From NCBI GenBank assembly GCA_965208945.1, contig OZ242366.1, forward strand, positions 4,464,001-4,528,000: a stretch of 64,000 nucleotides of DNA, read 5' to 3'. How positions within the stretch are numbered: the stretch's first letter is position 1; each line of letters begins with the position of its first letter. This DNA is from JAPPLB01 sp965208945. Its GTDB lineage: Bacteria > Acidobacteriota > Terriglobia > Bryobacterales > UBA6623. The position numbers and the translations under genes are program-made. Shown here piece by piece: positions 1 through 7,516 of the stretch. The notes below the pieces were generated by a model, which saw only the letters and a list, made by a program, of their open reading frames with translations, was not told the origin of the DNA and did no database searches.

Positions 1-231
1 CTGCATCAGCCTTCGATGAGCGGGCTTGCCGGCCAGGCAACCGACATCGATATCCACGCTCGCGAGATTTTGCGGATGCGCGAAAGCCTCAATACGATCC
101 TCGCCAACCACACCGGCCAAGACGTGGAGACGATCAACAAAGACGTCGAGCGCGATTTCATCCTGGGCGCCGAGCAGTCCAAGGAATACGGCCTCATCGA
201 CGAGATCATTTTCAAGAAGGGCCAGGAGTAG
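1..231 (+). CDS. clpP: ATP-dependent Clp protease proteolytic subunit, C-terminal part
   Basis: The reading frame is open from base 1 to a TAG at 229-231, so the N-terminus lies outside the window. The visible 76 residues start with HQPS, which carries the catalytic His of the Ser-His-Asp triad. They continue with GQATDIDIHAREI and end with EYGLIDEIIF, the conserved ClpP C-terminal block; the Asp in NKDVERD corresponds to the catalytic Asp. The usual HQPxGG is replaced by HQPSMSG, as in some second ClpP paralogues, so this may be an accessory ClpP rather than the main one. ClpP forms a tetradecameric cytoplasmic protease fed by ClpX or ClpA. Confidence 0.9.
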   Translation: MHQPSMSGLAGQATDIDIHAREILRMRESLNTILANHTGQDVETINKDVERDFILGAEQSKEYGLIDEIIFKKGQE

Positions 232-246
232 GATTACTTCGATAAA

Positions 247-282
247 AAGCCGTGATTCGTGTTTCGTGATTCGTGACCCAAA
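247..282 (+). repeat. Heptamer array B1
   Basis: GCCGT followed by GATTCGT, GTTTCGT, GATTCGT, closing in GACCC. It lies 15 bp after clpP and runs directly into a family C repeat. Confidence 0.8.
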
Positions 283-306
283 AACCTGAGCAGGTGGTAC
301 GGCCGC
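271..306 (+). repeat. Repeat family C, short copy
   Basis: GTGACCCAAAAACC, then AGCAGGTGGTACGGCCG. The same string recurs at 56322, 58994 and 59846. Between here and 392 I recognise nothing. Confidence 0.6.
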
Positions 307-499
307 AGCAGTGATCGGGCCGGCGTCTTCCCGACCTCACATTCGCCGTGGAAGAGTCTCGGGCTCCGACTGGAGAACGCACTCGGGGTGCCAGCCTGCA
401 TTTCTCACCACCCGACGGTCGAAGCAGGCGATACGACCGCCAGGACTTCGTTGCGCTTGTTTGCCGTGCTCAACGTACTGTTCAATATATGGTTCGCTC

Positions 500-749
500 C
501 CGGGATGTCCACCTATTCCTTCTTGCTGAACGTTGGTCTGCGCCAATATATCCGACCTCTAGGTGGAACCGCGCTGGTTCCGGGCCATGATGGGGTCCGC
601 ACGTCCCGCTCCTCATAAGTACGCCGACCTGTGAGGGCCATGAACAGTAACAGGATTCGGTGACGCCGGTACGACCGTTTTGTCCATCAATCGGGAGTAA
701 GCAGACAAACTGTGAGCTCCTGGTAGTGCTACGGCGGACCGCAGGGCGG
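500..749 (-). ncRNA. Predicted seek/bridge RNA of IS110 copy 1
   Basis: This is the non-coding tail between the transposase stop and the IS end. On the plus strand, AAGTACGCC (617-625) equals the right half of the insertion target, and TGAACAGTA (641-649) is the reverse complement of its left half. The pair flanks a CCTCA/TGAGG stem. A second pair of segments, AATATAT (545-551) and ATGGGG (587-592), resembles the IS ends in the same order and polarity, and flanks a GGAACC/GGTTCC hairpin. Transcribed with the transposase, the target loop would come first and the donor loop second. The family mechanism (guide RNA pairing to both target and donor) is established; the exact RNA ends and the donor pairing here are inferred. 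Confidence 0.65.
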
Positions 750-1823
750 TTAACCCGCCGGGGCTGGTTGCCGCTGTTGAGAGAAGCGCTGGCCGCTGCT
801 CAGCAAGGCCCATGCGATGCGCGCCAGCCGTGCCGCCAGCGCCACGATCACGACCCGCCGATCTTTGTTCAGGAGCATCCGCCGCAGCCACTGGCCGAGT
901 TGGTCGCTGCGCTTCGCGAGCACGTCGAGGCTCGAGCGGGCACAGTGCACCAGCAGCGTCCGGACGTAGCGGTTGCCGCGCTTGCTGATGCCTCCCAAGC
1001 GCTGCTTGCCTCCGCTGGAGTACTCTCTCGGCACCAGACCCAACCAAGCAGCGACGTCGCGCCCCTTCTCGAAGGCCTCGGCGTTGCCGATCGTCGCCAC
1101 CAAGGCCGTCGCTGTCTGCACGCCGATGCCGGGGATCTCTCTGAGCCGCCGGCAGGCCTCGCTCGCCTGCGCTTTCCTCAGCAGATAGGTGTTGACTTGC
1201 TGAATCTTCTCTGCCAGCACTTGCCATTCGGCAAACATGCCCGCCAGCAGCGCCCGCATTTCGTCGGACAGGCCGTTATCGGCGTCCTCGAGGATCTCCG
1301 GCAGACGGACCACAAACCAACGCTTGCCCTGTGGAAGGGTGATGCCGCGTTCCAGCAGAAAGGCGCGCGCCTGGTTGATCAACTGCGTCGAGTTGCCCAC
1401 CAGCCGCGAGCGATAGCGGTGCAGCGACTGCATCGACAGTTGTTGCTCGCTCTTGACCGCCACGAAGCGCATGCTCGGCCGCAGACAGGCTTCCGCGCAG
1501 GCCTCGGCGTCCGTCGAGTCGTTCTTGTCGCGCTTCACAAAGGGCTTCACATATTTGGGCGGCATCAGCTTCACGTCGTGCCCCTGGGCCAGCAGTTGGC
1601 GGCCCAGGTGATGGGCGCCGCAGCAGGCTTCCATGCCGATACGGCAGGGCTGCATCTGGGCGGTCACCTCCAGCAGCTTGCCCTTCGAGTAGCGGCGACG
1701 GGTGAGCACCCGGCCGGTTGCGTCCAAGCCGACCAAGTCGACGTTGTGTTTTGCTAGATCGAGGCCGATCGTGACGACCTCCTTCCATACGCTCTTGCGG
1801 GATGATCGCTGGGTCGTTGCCAT
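750..1823 (-). CDS. IS110/IS1111 family transposase (DEDD recombinase)
   Basis: A 357-residue recombinase. The N-terminal RuvC-like DEDD domain shows D22 in TIGLDLAKH, E65 in IGMEAC, and D102/D105 in DKNDSTDAEA. The C-terminal Transposase_20 domain has a helix-hairpin-helix-like stretch (IPGIGVQTATALVA, about 230-243) and the conserved serine region REYSSGGKQR (S269/S270) used for serine-tyrosine-like strand exchange. I chose ATG 1823 because family members start here and GAGAGGAAA lies just upstream; the frame stays open further only through repeat sequence. It is identical to the copy at 27562-28635, so transposition is recent. It cuts and pastes its IS into family A repeats. Confidence 0.95.
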   Translation of the reverse strand: MATTQRSSRKSVWKEVVTIGLDLAKHNVDLVGLDATGRVLTRRRYSKGKLLEVTAQMQPCRIGMEACCGAHHLGRQLLAQGHDVKLMPPKYVKPFVKRDKNDSTDAEACAEACLRPSMRFVAVKSEQQLSMQSLHRYRSRLVGNSTQLINQARAFLLERGITLPQGKRWFVVRLPEILEDADNGLSDEMRALLAGMFAEWQVLAEKIQQVNTYLLRKAQASEACRRLREIPGIGVQTATALVATIGNAEAFEKGRDVAAWLGLVPREYSSGGKQRLGGISKRGNRYVRTLLVHCARSSLDVLAKRSDQLGQWLRRMLLNKDRRVVIVALAARLARIAWALLSSGQRFSQQRQPAPAG

Positions 1824-2036
1824 GATGGTTTCCTCTCGGTTCGTGAACTGCGGCCGGGGACGGCCGTTGCTACCAGCATGGCCGAACTCGACGACGCAGC
1901 GGAAGTGGGAGCGAACCATCCCATAAGTACGCCTGCGCGCGCCAAGCGGCGCGCGCCTTTTTCCTCCGCCCGGCTTGCGCCTAGTCCTGACGGCCCTCTC
2001 ACCCACTTCGCCTCGCCTCGTGGTGAGACATGCAGG

Positions 2037-2372
2037 CTAGAGCCGCATCAGCACGTATGCGGCCAGGGCTGTCCCCAGGATCGCCGCACCGTAGCAGACT
2101 ATGGGCAGCGCAACTCCAAGAGCTTTCAGACCCAAGTCCGCCGCCACGTAGCGGAAGCGGTGAGCCCAATGGAACAGGGGTAGTGAAATCAGCACGAACA
2201 GATACATCCGAGCCAGGGGATGGCGGACCAGCAGAAGCAGATCGTCCTCTTTAATCCAGCCCGCGGGCACGGCAACTCCAGTCAAGATGAGGGTGACCGG
2301 GATGAAGAAGGCGGCCACGACACCTCCTGCCGAGAAGAGGGACCAAAAGAGCGGCTCATTCGACTTGGCCAT
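2037..2372 (-). CDS. frdD: Fumarate reductase membrane anchor subunit D
   Basis: 111 residues with three hydrophobic segments, close to the usual length of about 119. The N-terminal motif NEPLFWSLFSAGGVVAAFF matches the FrdD signature. LFHWAHRFRY lies in the second membrane segment, where quinone-binding residues occur. With FrdC it anchors the FAD/Fe-S subunits to the inner face of the cytoplasmic membrane and exchanges electrons with (mena)quinone. It starts three bases after the frdC stop, so the two are co-transcribed. Its TAG stop lies in the terminal CTAG of repeat A1, so the last codons abut a mobile repeat. A slightly shortened C-terminus caused by that repeat cannot be excluded. Confidence 0.88.
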   Translation of the reverse strand: MAKSNEPLFWSLFSAGGVVAAFFIPVTLILTGVAVPAGWIKEDDLLLLVRHPLARMYLFVLISLPLFHWAHRFRYVAADLGLKALGVALPIVCYGAAILGTALAAYVLMRL

Positions 2373-2375
2373 CGC

Positions 2376-2801
2376 TTACCTCAACGCGATCCAGGCGATC
2401 AAAACCGAGACGACCACCCACGCAACATAATTCGAGCCCGCGATCAGCACGGGGCTCAAGCGTTCTTCTCCCCGCCAGACGACCATCGCCTTGGGCGTCA
2501 GGTTAAACCAGGTGATGCTGTGATACAGGACCAACGGCAGCGCGATGGCGTGCAGAACGACGCTCCATGGGGACGCACTCAACCAGGAGAAGACAGAGTG
2601 GAACGAATCCGGGTCGTGGGCGGAGGCTGCGAGCACCAGCAGGAGCGCGGCGTACCCTCCCACGGCTACGCAAGTCAGTTCGCGAACCATGAACAGGAAA
2701 TAAGTCTTCCGCTTCAGCCACCAAGTGGAAGGCATGGGACGAAGATATTCCTTGCTTTTCCCACCTGGCGCGGCCCCGAGTCGTGAAGTTCCGTCGCTCA
2801 T
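2376..2801 (-). CDS. frdC: Fumarate reductase membrane anchor subunit C
   Basis: 141 residues with three predicted membrane helices. The motif YLRPMPSTWWLKRKTYFLFMVRE is the FrdC N-terminal signature, and LYHSITWFNLTPKA matches the conserved HTxTWFxLAPKA block around the quinone site. A GGGA sequence precedes the ATG by about 9 bases. Together with FrdD it forms the E. coli-type two-subunit, haem-free anchor, which identifies the complex as a quinol:fumarate reductase rather than a haem b succinate dehydrogenase. The gap to frdB is 199 bp instead of the usual few bases, because repeats A2 and B2 are inserted between them. Confidence 0.9.
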   Translation of the reverse strand: MSDGTSRLGAAPGGKSKEYLRPMPSTWWLKRKTYFLFMVRELTCVAVGGYAALLLVLAASAHDPDSFHSVFSWLSASPWSVVLHAIALPLVLYHSITWFNLTPKAMVVWRGEERLSPVLIAGSNYVAWVVVSVLIAWIALR

Positions 2802-2846
2802 CTCTGTTTCCCAGACAATCGATTCGAACGTGGGGGTGATCCGTAT

Positions 2847-3000
2847 TTAGCCTGCATTTCTCACCACCCGACGGTCGAAGCACGCGAAAATAGGCCGTGA
2901 TTCGTGTTTCGTGACTCGTTATTCGTGAAAAACATTAAAGGCCGTGTTGCTCGCGCCTTTTTCCTCCGCCCGGCTTGCGGTTCCCGCGCGGCGCTTCGTC
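2847..3000 (+). repeat. Family A copy A2, chimeric, between frdB and frdC
   Basis: It starts TAGCCTGCATTTCTCACCACC, switches after CACGCG into heptamer array B2, and then resumes family A text CGCGCCTTTTTCCTCCGCCC to GCGCTTCGTCCT. The expected right terminus is missing: the frdB stop codon begins exactly where it would continue. The heptamer block takes the place of the central hairpin, as also seen in copy A9. Confidence 0.75.
2893..2938 (+). repeat. Heptamer array B2 inside A2
   Basis: GATTCGT, GTTTCGT, GACTCGT, TATTCGT, then GAAAAAC. It sits antisense to the surrounding frd genes. Confidence 0.8.
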
Positions 3001-3747
3001 CTACTTGTTCCCCCACGGCGTCAACAGCTCCTTCATAAACTGCTTGGTATGGGTTACCTTGGCCTGCTGGATGGCCCCGGCCGGATCGACATTCTTCGGA
3101 CACACACGTGAGCAGTCTCCCACGAATGTGCATTCCCAGATCCCCACATCCTGAAAAATCACATCAGCTCTGCTCTCGGCAGCGCCGTCTCGCGAGTCGA
3201 GGTTGTAACGCTGGGCCAGTGCGATGGCTGCCGGTCCCAGAAACTCCTGGCTATGACCGTAGACCGGACAGGCTGCGTAACAGAGCATGCAGTTGATGCA
3301 CATGCTGAATTGTTTGAAATGGGCCAGTTCGGCCGGGGACTGCAGATACTCACCTTCCTCGACCGTCTTTTCCTGTTTCGGGATGAGCCACGCCTGCACG
3401 TCATCCAGCTTGTGCAAGAAGTCCTCCATGTTGATGATGAGATCCCGGATCACAGGGAAGTAGTTGAGCGGTTCAACCCGAATCGCGCTCGGATAGTAGT
3501 CTCGCAGGAAGGTGGCGCAAGTAAGCTTCGGGTCGCCGTCGACCATCATGCCGCAACTGCCGCAAACACCCATGCGGCAAGACCAGCGATAGGAAAGCGT
3601 GCCGTCGATCTCGTCCTTGATGTAATTGAGGGCGTCGAGCACCACCCAGTCCTCGCGGTAGGGGACCTCGTAGTTCTGGTATCGGGGATGGTCTTCCTCA
3701 TCAGGCTGATAGCGGAAGACTTCCAAAGTCATTGTCTTTTCGGGCAT
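3001..3747 (-). CDS. frdB: Fumarate reductase iron-sulfur subunit
   Basis: 248 residues, the normal length. The plant-type ferredoxin domain holds the [2Fe-2S] ligands C57, C62, C65 and C77 (SCRMGVCGSCG). The C-terminal domain holds CINCMLCYAACP (C150, C153, C156, C160) and CTFVGDCSRVCPKNVDP (C206, C212, C216) for the [4Fe-4S] and [3Fe-4S] clusters. It relays electrons between FrdA and the quinone site in FrdCD. The ATG lies 32 bases after the frdA stop, in operon order A-B-C-D. The final codons NK and the stop touch repeat A2, so the native C-terminus may have been trimmed slightly. Confidence 0.95.
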   Translation of the reverse strand: MPEKTMTLEVFRYQPDEEDHPRYQNYEVPYREDWVVLDALNYIKDEIDGTLSYRWSCRMGVCGSCGMMVDGDPKLTCATFLRDYYPSAIRVEPLNYFPVIRDLIINMEDFLHKLDDVQAWLIPKQEKTVEEGEYLQSPAELAHFKQFSMCINCMLCYAACPVYGHSQEFLGPAAIALAQRYNLDSRDGAAESRADVIFQDVGIWECTFVGDCSRVCPKNVDPAGAIQQAKVTHTKQFMKELLTPWGNK

Positions 3748-3779
3748 AAGTTCACGGGGCGTTCTTCACCCATCCTCCG

Positions 3780-5567
3780 TCAATCGCCTTTCCCCCCTTT
3801 GCCATCAACCGGACTACCGTACTTGCGTTCCGCAGGAGGCCAGCGGGTCACCACCACATCCAGATATTCGATGCGCGGGTCGTTTTCGGTCTGATAAGCC
3901 AATGAATGTTTGAGAAATCGCTCATCATCACGTTGGGGATAGTCGGTGCGTTGATGAGAGCCGCGTGATTCAGTCCGCATCAAGGCGCTGTGGGCAACCG
4001 CCTCGGACGCGTCGATCATAAACTCCAGTTCCAGCGCGGCGGTCAGCTCCGTGTTGAAGGTGAGGCTATGATCCGCCAGCTCGACCTCCCGGAACCGCTC
4101 TTTCAGTTGCCCGATCAGAGCGCAGGCGTCCCTCAGCGAATCTTCGGTCCGATAGATTCCGGCCCCGCTTTCCATCGTCCGGGTCAGTTCCGCTCGAAGT
4201 CCGGCAATCGTTTCCTTGCCGCCTTTCGGCTGAAAGAAGCGGTCTCGAATTCGTTGTTGTTCAGCTTGGCACTGAGCCTGGATTTCCTCGACCGCAACGG
4301 AGTCCTGGCGGGCACTGAACCGAACCGCCGCCCGAGCCGCACGCGCCCCGAACACCAGAAGTTCCGTGAGCGAATTGGAACCAAGCCGGTTGGCCCCATT
4401 GATACTCACGCAGGCACATTCACCCGCCGCAAAGAGTCCCGCCAGGGGAGTCTCTCCATCGATGCTGGTATGCACTCCACCCATCATGTAGTGGACCACG
4501 GGGCGCACGGGAACCAACTCATGGACGGGGTCGATCCCCACATAGTTGCGGCACAATTCACGAACGAAAGGAATCTTCTTGTCGATCTTCTTTTCACCCA
4601 TATGGCGGAGATCGAGACAGACATAATCGCCATAGGGTCCTTCCAGCGTGAGGCCCTTCTCCCGTTCCTGCATGAATGCCTGAGAGAGGCGGTCGCGAGG
4701 CCCGAGTTCCATCGTTCTCTTGCGCGGGTGGCTGGGGTCGCTGACGTCAAGCGGCTCGCCCAGGTCGTAATCCTGGAGATAGCGGTATCCGTCTTTGTTC
4801 AGAAGGATGCCCCCTTCCCCTCGGGAGGCCTCAGTGATCAGGATTCCCGTTCCCGGCAGTCCGGTGGGATGGTATTGGACAAACTCCATGTCCTTGAGGG
4901 CAACGCCGGCTCGGTAGGCCAGGGCCATACCGTCGCCGCTCTTGATGGCCGCGTTGGTCGTGAAGGGAAATATCCGTCCCCCTCCACCCGTGCAGAGAAT
5001 GACCGCCTTGGCCGCGATGGGACGAATCTGACCGGTGCGCAGCTCCAACGCCGCCACTCCCTGGCAACGCCCGTCGTGAGTCAGCAGGCGGGTTACGAAC
5101 CATTCGTCGTATCGGGTGATGTTGTCGTACTTCAGCGCCGTCTGGAAGAGCGTATGAAGCATGTGGAAGCCGGTCTTGTCGGCGGCGAACCAGGTCCGCT
5201 CGATCTTCATGCCGCCAAACGGACGCACCGCGACGCTGCCGTCGGCTTCGCGGCTCCAGGGGCATCCCCAGTGCTCGAGCTGAATCATCTCTTCAGGCGC
5301 TTCGTTGACGAAGGCCTCGACCGCGTCCTGGTCGGCCAACCAATCGGCCCCCGATATGGTGTCGTAGATATGGGCGTCCAGACTGTCGTTGGACTTGATG
5401 ACCGCGGCCGACCCACCTTCTGCGGAAACCGTGTGCGAGCGCATCGGGTAGACCTTCGAAACGACCCCCACGCTCAGATCCGCATTGGCCTCACCAATGG
5501 CGATCGCCGCCCGCAAACCGGCTCCACCACCACCCACGATCAGAACGTCGTGATTCAGTAATTCCAT
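3780..5567 (-). CDS. frdA: Fumarate reductase flavoprotein subunit
   Basis: 595 residues, close to E. coli FrdA. The N-terminal dinucleotide-binding motif VLIVGGGGAGLRAAI is followed by PMRSHTVSAEGG, in which H45 is the covalent FAD attachment site. HPTGLPGTGILITEASRGEGG carries the active-site Arg, and the ending is a normal C-terminal helical domain. It interconverts fumarate and succinate on the cytoplasmic face. I chose ATG 5567 (MELLNHDVLIVGGG) because a longer frame to 5684 adds 39 residues without family resemblance. It is the first gene of the frdABCD operon. The operon type suggests anaerobic fumarate respiration, or a bifunctional role in the TCA cycle. Confidence 0.95.
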   Translation of the reverse strand: MELLNHDVLIVGGGGAGLRAAIAIGEANADLSVGVVSKVYPMRSHTVSAEGGSAAVIKSNDSLDAHIYDTISGADWLADQDAVEAFVNEAPEEMIQLEHWGCPWSREADGSVAVRPFGGMKIERTWFAADKTGFHMLHTLFQTALKYDNITRYDEWFVTRLLTHDGRCQGVAALELRTGQIRPIAAKAVILCTGGGGRIFPFTTNAAIKSGDGMALAYRAGVALKDMEFVQYHPTGLPGTGILITEASRGEGGILLNKDGYRYLQDYDLGEPLDVSDPSHPRKRTMELGPRDRLSQAFMQEREKGLTLEGPYGDYVCLDLRHMGEKKIDKKIPFVRELCRNYVGIDPVHELVPVRPVVHYMMGGVHTSIDGETPLAGLFAAGECACVSINGANRLGSNSLTELLVFGARAARAAVRFSARQDSVAVEEIQAQCQAEQQRIRDRFFQPKGGKETIAGLRAELTRTMESGAGIYRTEDSLRDACALIGQLKERFREVELADHSLTFNTELTAALELEFMIDASEAVAHSALMRTESRGSHQRTDYPQRDDERFLKHSLAYQTENDPRIEYLDVVVTRWPPAERKYGSPVDGKGGKGD

Positions 5568-5751
5568 GATTACGATGCTTTTGCTGCAGACAACTTGATG
5601 CTCAGCCGTTCCAAGACCTGCCCACTGAACGGCGGCGCTTCGGAAGGGACTATTAATGATCTGTGAGATTCTGTCTAAAGTCAACTTGAGGCCCGATGCA
5701 GAGAGGCGCAGAGTGGAATGTCAGGACAAAGGTGCGATGGCGGTTGGAAGG

Positions 5752-5905
5752 CCGTAATTCGTGTCTCAAAAACCCCGTGATTCGTGTTTCGTGACTCGTG
5801 ACTCGTGAAAAACCGTCAAGGCCGTGTTGCCGGCACGGGCGGCTCGCGCCTTGTCCTGACAACTCTCTCACGCACTTCATCTCGCCACGTGGAGAAAAAT
5901 ACAGG
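5752..5905 (+). repeat. Heptamer array B3 joined to right half of family A (A3)
   Basis: AATTCGTGTCTC, then GATTCGT, GTTTCGT, GACTCGT, GACTCGT, GAAAAAC, followed by GGCTCGCGCCTTGTCCTGAC and a degenerate right end (CGCCACGTGGAGAAAAATACAGG). It lies upstream of frdA, in the 585-bp gap to mutY. The remainder, 5906-6152, shows no gene; it should contain the mutY promoter. Confidence 0.7.
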
Positions 5906-6152
5906 TCAGTGAAGCCAGCGCGGTACTATGGAAGGCTTCAAAAGGGTTGTGCCCCAACGAAAATCAACCCGGCGTTACAGCAGGCTTGTCTGATTCCCTT
6001 GGGCGCCGCCGATACTTTTGGACTGGGTGACACAACGACTCCAGTCCGATTGCCGATACCCGCAACCGCGAAGCGGCCTGTCCAGAAGAAGTCAGCGTGG
6101 CCCCCAGCACGCAGATGAGCTACGACGATCCGAAAGACCTTCCGCGAGTAGA

Positions 6153-7217
6153 ATGACCCGTCCAGCCGACAAGGCCCGTGACAAGAAGCTCGTCGGCGCG
6201 CTGCTCCGCTGGTACCGCCGTCACTATCGTGACCTGCCCTGGCGCCGAACCAAAGACCCGTATCCGATCTGGGTTTCGGAGGTCATGCTGCAGCAGACCC
6301 GGGTCACCACGGCTCTGCCCTACTACGAGCGGTTTCTCAAGGAGTTTCCGGACGTCCATGAGTTGGCCGGCGCACCCGAAGCCAAACTACTGGCAGTGTG
6401 GAGCGGCCTTGGCTACTACCGCCGCGCCCGTCAGATGCAGCAGGCGGCGAAGGTGATTGTCACCGAACATGGCGGCGTGTTTCCCGACTCCTATGACGGA
6501 CTACTGGTGCTTCCGGGAATCGGCCCCTACACGGCTGCCGCCATTGCGAGTATTTCGTTCAACCGTGCTCATGCGGTGGTCGATGGGAATGTGATCCGTG
6601 TGATGAGCCGGTTCATCAACGAGAGCGGCGAGGTGAGCCGCACCGAGACGAAGGAGAGGCTGCGGCGCAGGATGCAGACTCTCGGCGAGGCCGGAGCGTC
6701 CCGTCGTTTCGGCCTGTTCAATCAAGCCGTTATGGAACTCGGCGCAACCGTCTGCACGCTGCGCAATCCTGGCTGCATGTCGTGTCCTCTGAGGGACGCC
6801 TGCCAAGCATGCAGGCTGGGAGTGCAGGGATTACGACCGGTCAAGGCCATCAAGGAGCGATCGGTCAAACTCGAAATGGCGGTCGCTGTCGTCAGACACG
6901 GCTCACACTATCTCATGCGGGAGCGCCCGGAGGACTGCGACCTCATGCCCGGCTTTTGGGAACTGCCGGAAGTAACGGGCGCGGCGCTCGCAGACGATTG
7001 CTTTGATGCTCTCGGCATCCGTCGCGGCGAGCATCTCGGGAACTTCCGTCATGGCATTACGTTCCGCTCCTACCGGGGATCGGTCTACCGCTCGAAGATC
7101 GAGGGGAGGGCGCCTGCCTGCTACCGTTGGGTGCCGGAGCAGCGTCTCGAGGAGATGCCCCTGACAACGGTTGCCCGTAAAGCATTGAGGATTGCCTTGG
7201 ACGCAAGGAATAGATGA
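6153..7217 (+). CDS. mutY: A/G-specific adenine DNA glycosylase MutY
   Basis: 354 residues. It removes adenine mispaired with 8-oxoguanine or G. The N-terminal HhH-GPD domain shows WVSEVMLQQTRV with catalytic E43, the hairpin LPGIGPYTAAAI (about 120-131) and VVDGNVIRV with catalytic D144. A [4Fe-4S] cluster loop follows with C201, C208, C211 and C217. The C-terminal NUDIX-like domain (about 235-350) recognises 8-oxoG; it ends with the RWVPEQRLEEMPLTTVARKAL pattern typical of MutY. I chose ATG 6153 because the upstream extension is non-homologous. The gene stands alone, followed by repeat A4. Confidence 0.95.
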   Translation: MTRPADKARDKKLVGALLRWYRRHYRDLPWRRTKDPYPIWVSEVMLQQTRVTTALPYYERFLKEFPDVHELAGAPEAKLLAVWSGLGYYRRARQMQQAAKVIVTEHGGVFPDSYDGLLVLPGIGPYTAAAIASISFNRAHAVVDGNVIRVMSRFINESGEVSRTETKERLRRRMQTLGEAGASRRFGLFNQAVMELGATVCTLRNPGCMSCPLRDACQACRLGVQGLRPVKAIKERSVKLEMAVAVVRHGSHYLMRERPEDCDLMPGFWELPEVTGAALADDCFDALGIRRGEHLGNFRHGITFRSYRGSVYRSKIEGRAPACYRWVPEQRLEEMPLTTVARKALRIALDARNR

Positions 7218-7244
7218 AGAGCCGCGGGCAAGATGGAGTGTCAC

Positions 7245-7453
7245 TAACCTGCATTTCTCACCACCCGACGGTCGAAGCACGCCATGGGGCCGCCCACGAC
7301 TTCGTTGCGCTTGCTTGCCGTGCTCAACTTACTGTTCAAGTACGCCTGCGCGCGCCAAGCGGCGCGCGCCTTTTTCCTCCGCCCGGCTTGCGCCTAGTCC
7401 TGACAGCCCTCTCACGCACTTCACCTCGCCACGTGGTGAAAAATGCAGGCTAA
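7245..7453 (+). repeat. Family A copy A4, intact, empty IS110 target
   Basis: It has both termini (TAACCTGCATTTCTCACC and GGTGAAAAATGCAGGCTA) and an uninterrupted TACTGTTCAAGTACGCC at 7330-7346. This subtype carries the longer right arm CGCGCCTTTTTCCTCCGCCC. Confidence 0.85.
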
Positions 7454-7516
7454 GATTTTCTTCAAGGGAACCTTCGGTGATTGCTCGCGTATTCTTGAGC
7501 AGAGAGGCGCCATCGA

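Larger units (their letters stand above)
485..1925 (-). mobile_element. IS110/IS1111-group insertion sequence, copy 1
   Basis: A 1,441-bp element, repeated with the same length and the same encoded protein at 27297-28737. The ends carry the subterminal inverted repeat ATGGTTCGCTCCC (489-501) and its complement (1907-1919), a hallmark of the IS1111 group. There is no target duplication. Target TTCAAGTAC, left junction TTCAATATAT and right junction CATAAGTAC share a central AA, which fits crossover at that dinucleotide. The element holds one transposase and about 265 bp of non-coding DNA downstream of it, the IS1111 arrangement, where the guide RNA lies 3' of the gene. Confidence 0.9.
393..2040 (+). 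repeat. Family A fold-back repeat, copy A1, split by IS110
   Basis: The left half (393-484) begins AGCCTGCATTTCTCACCACC and stops at GTACTGTTCA. The right half resumes after the IS with AAGTACGCC and ends TGCAGGCTAG at 2040. Joining 484 to 1926 restores the structure of intact copies such as 58034-58217. The last four bases, CTAG, contain the stop codon of frdD on the minus strand. Confidence 0.85.

Noticed and set aside
660..1757. 365-residue open frame opposite the IS110 transposase (also 27472-28569)
   Set aside because: Antisense shadow of the transposase, low-complexity His/Gln/Leu-rich product, no family resemblance.
3990..5561. 523-residue open frame opposite frdA
   Set aside because: Exact antisense of a clear flavoprotein gene; high GC keeps the frame open.
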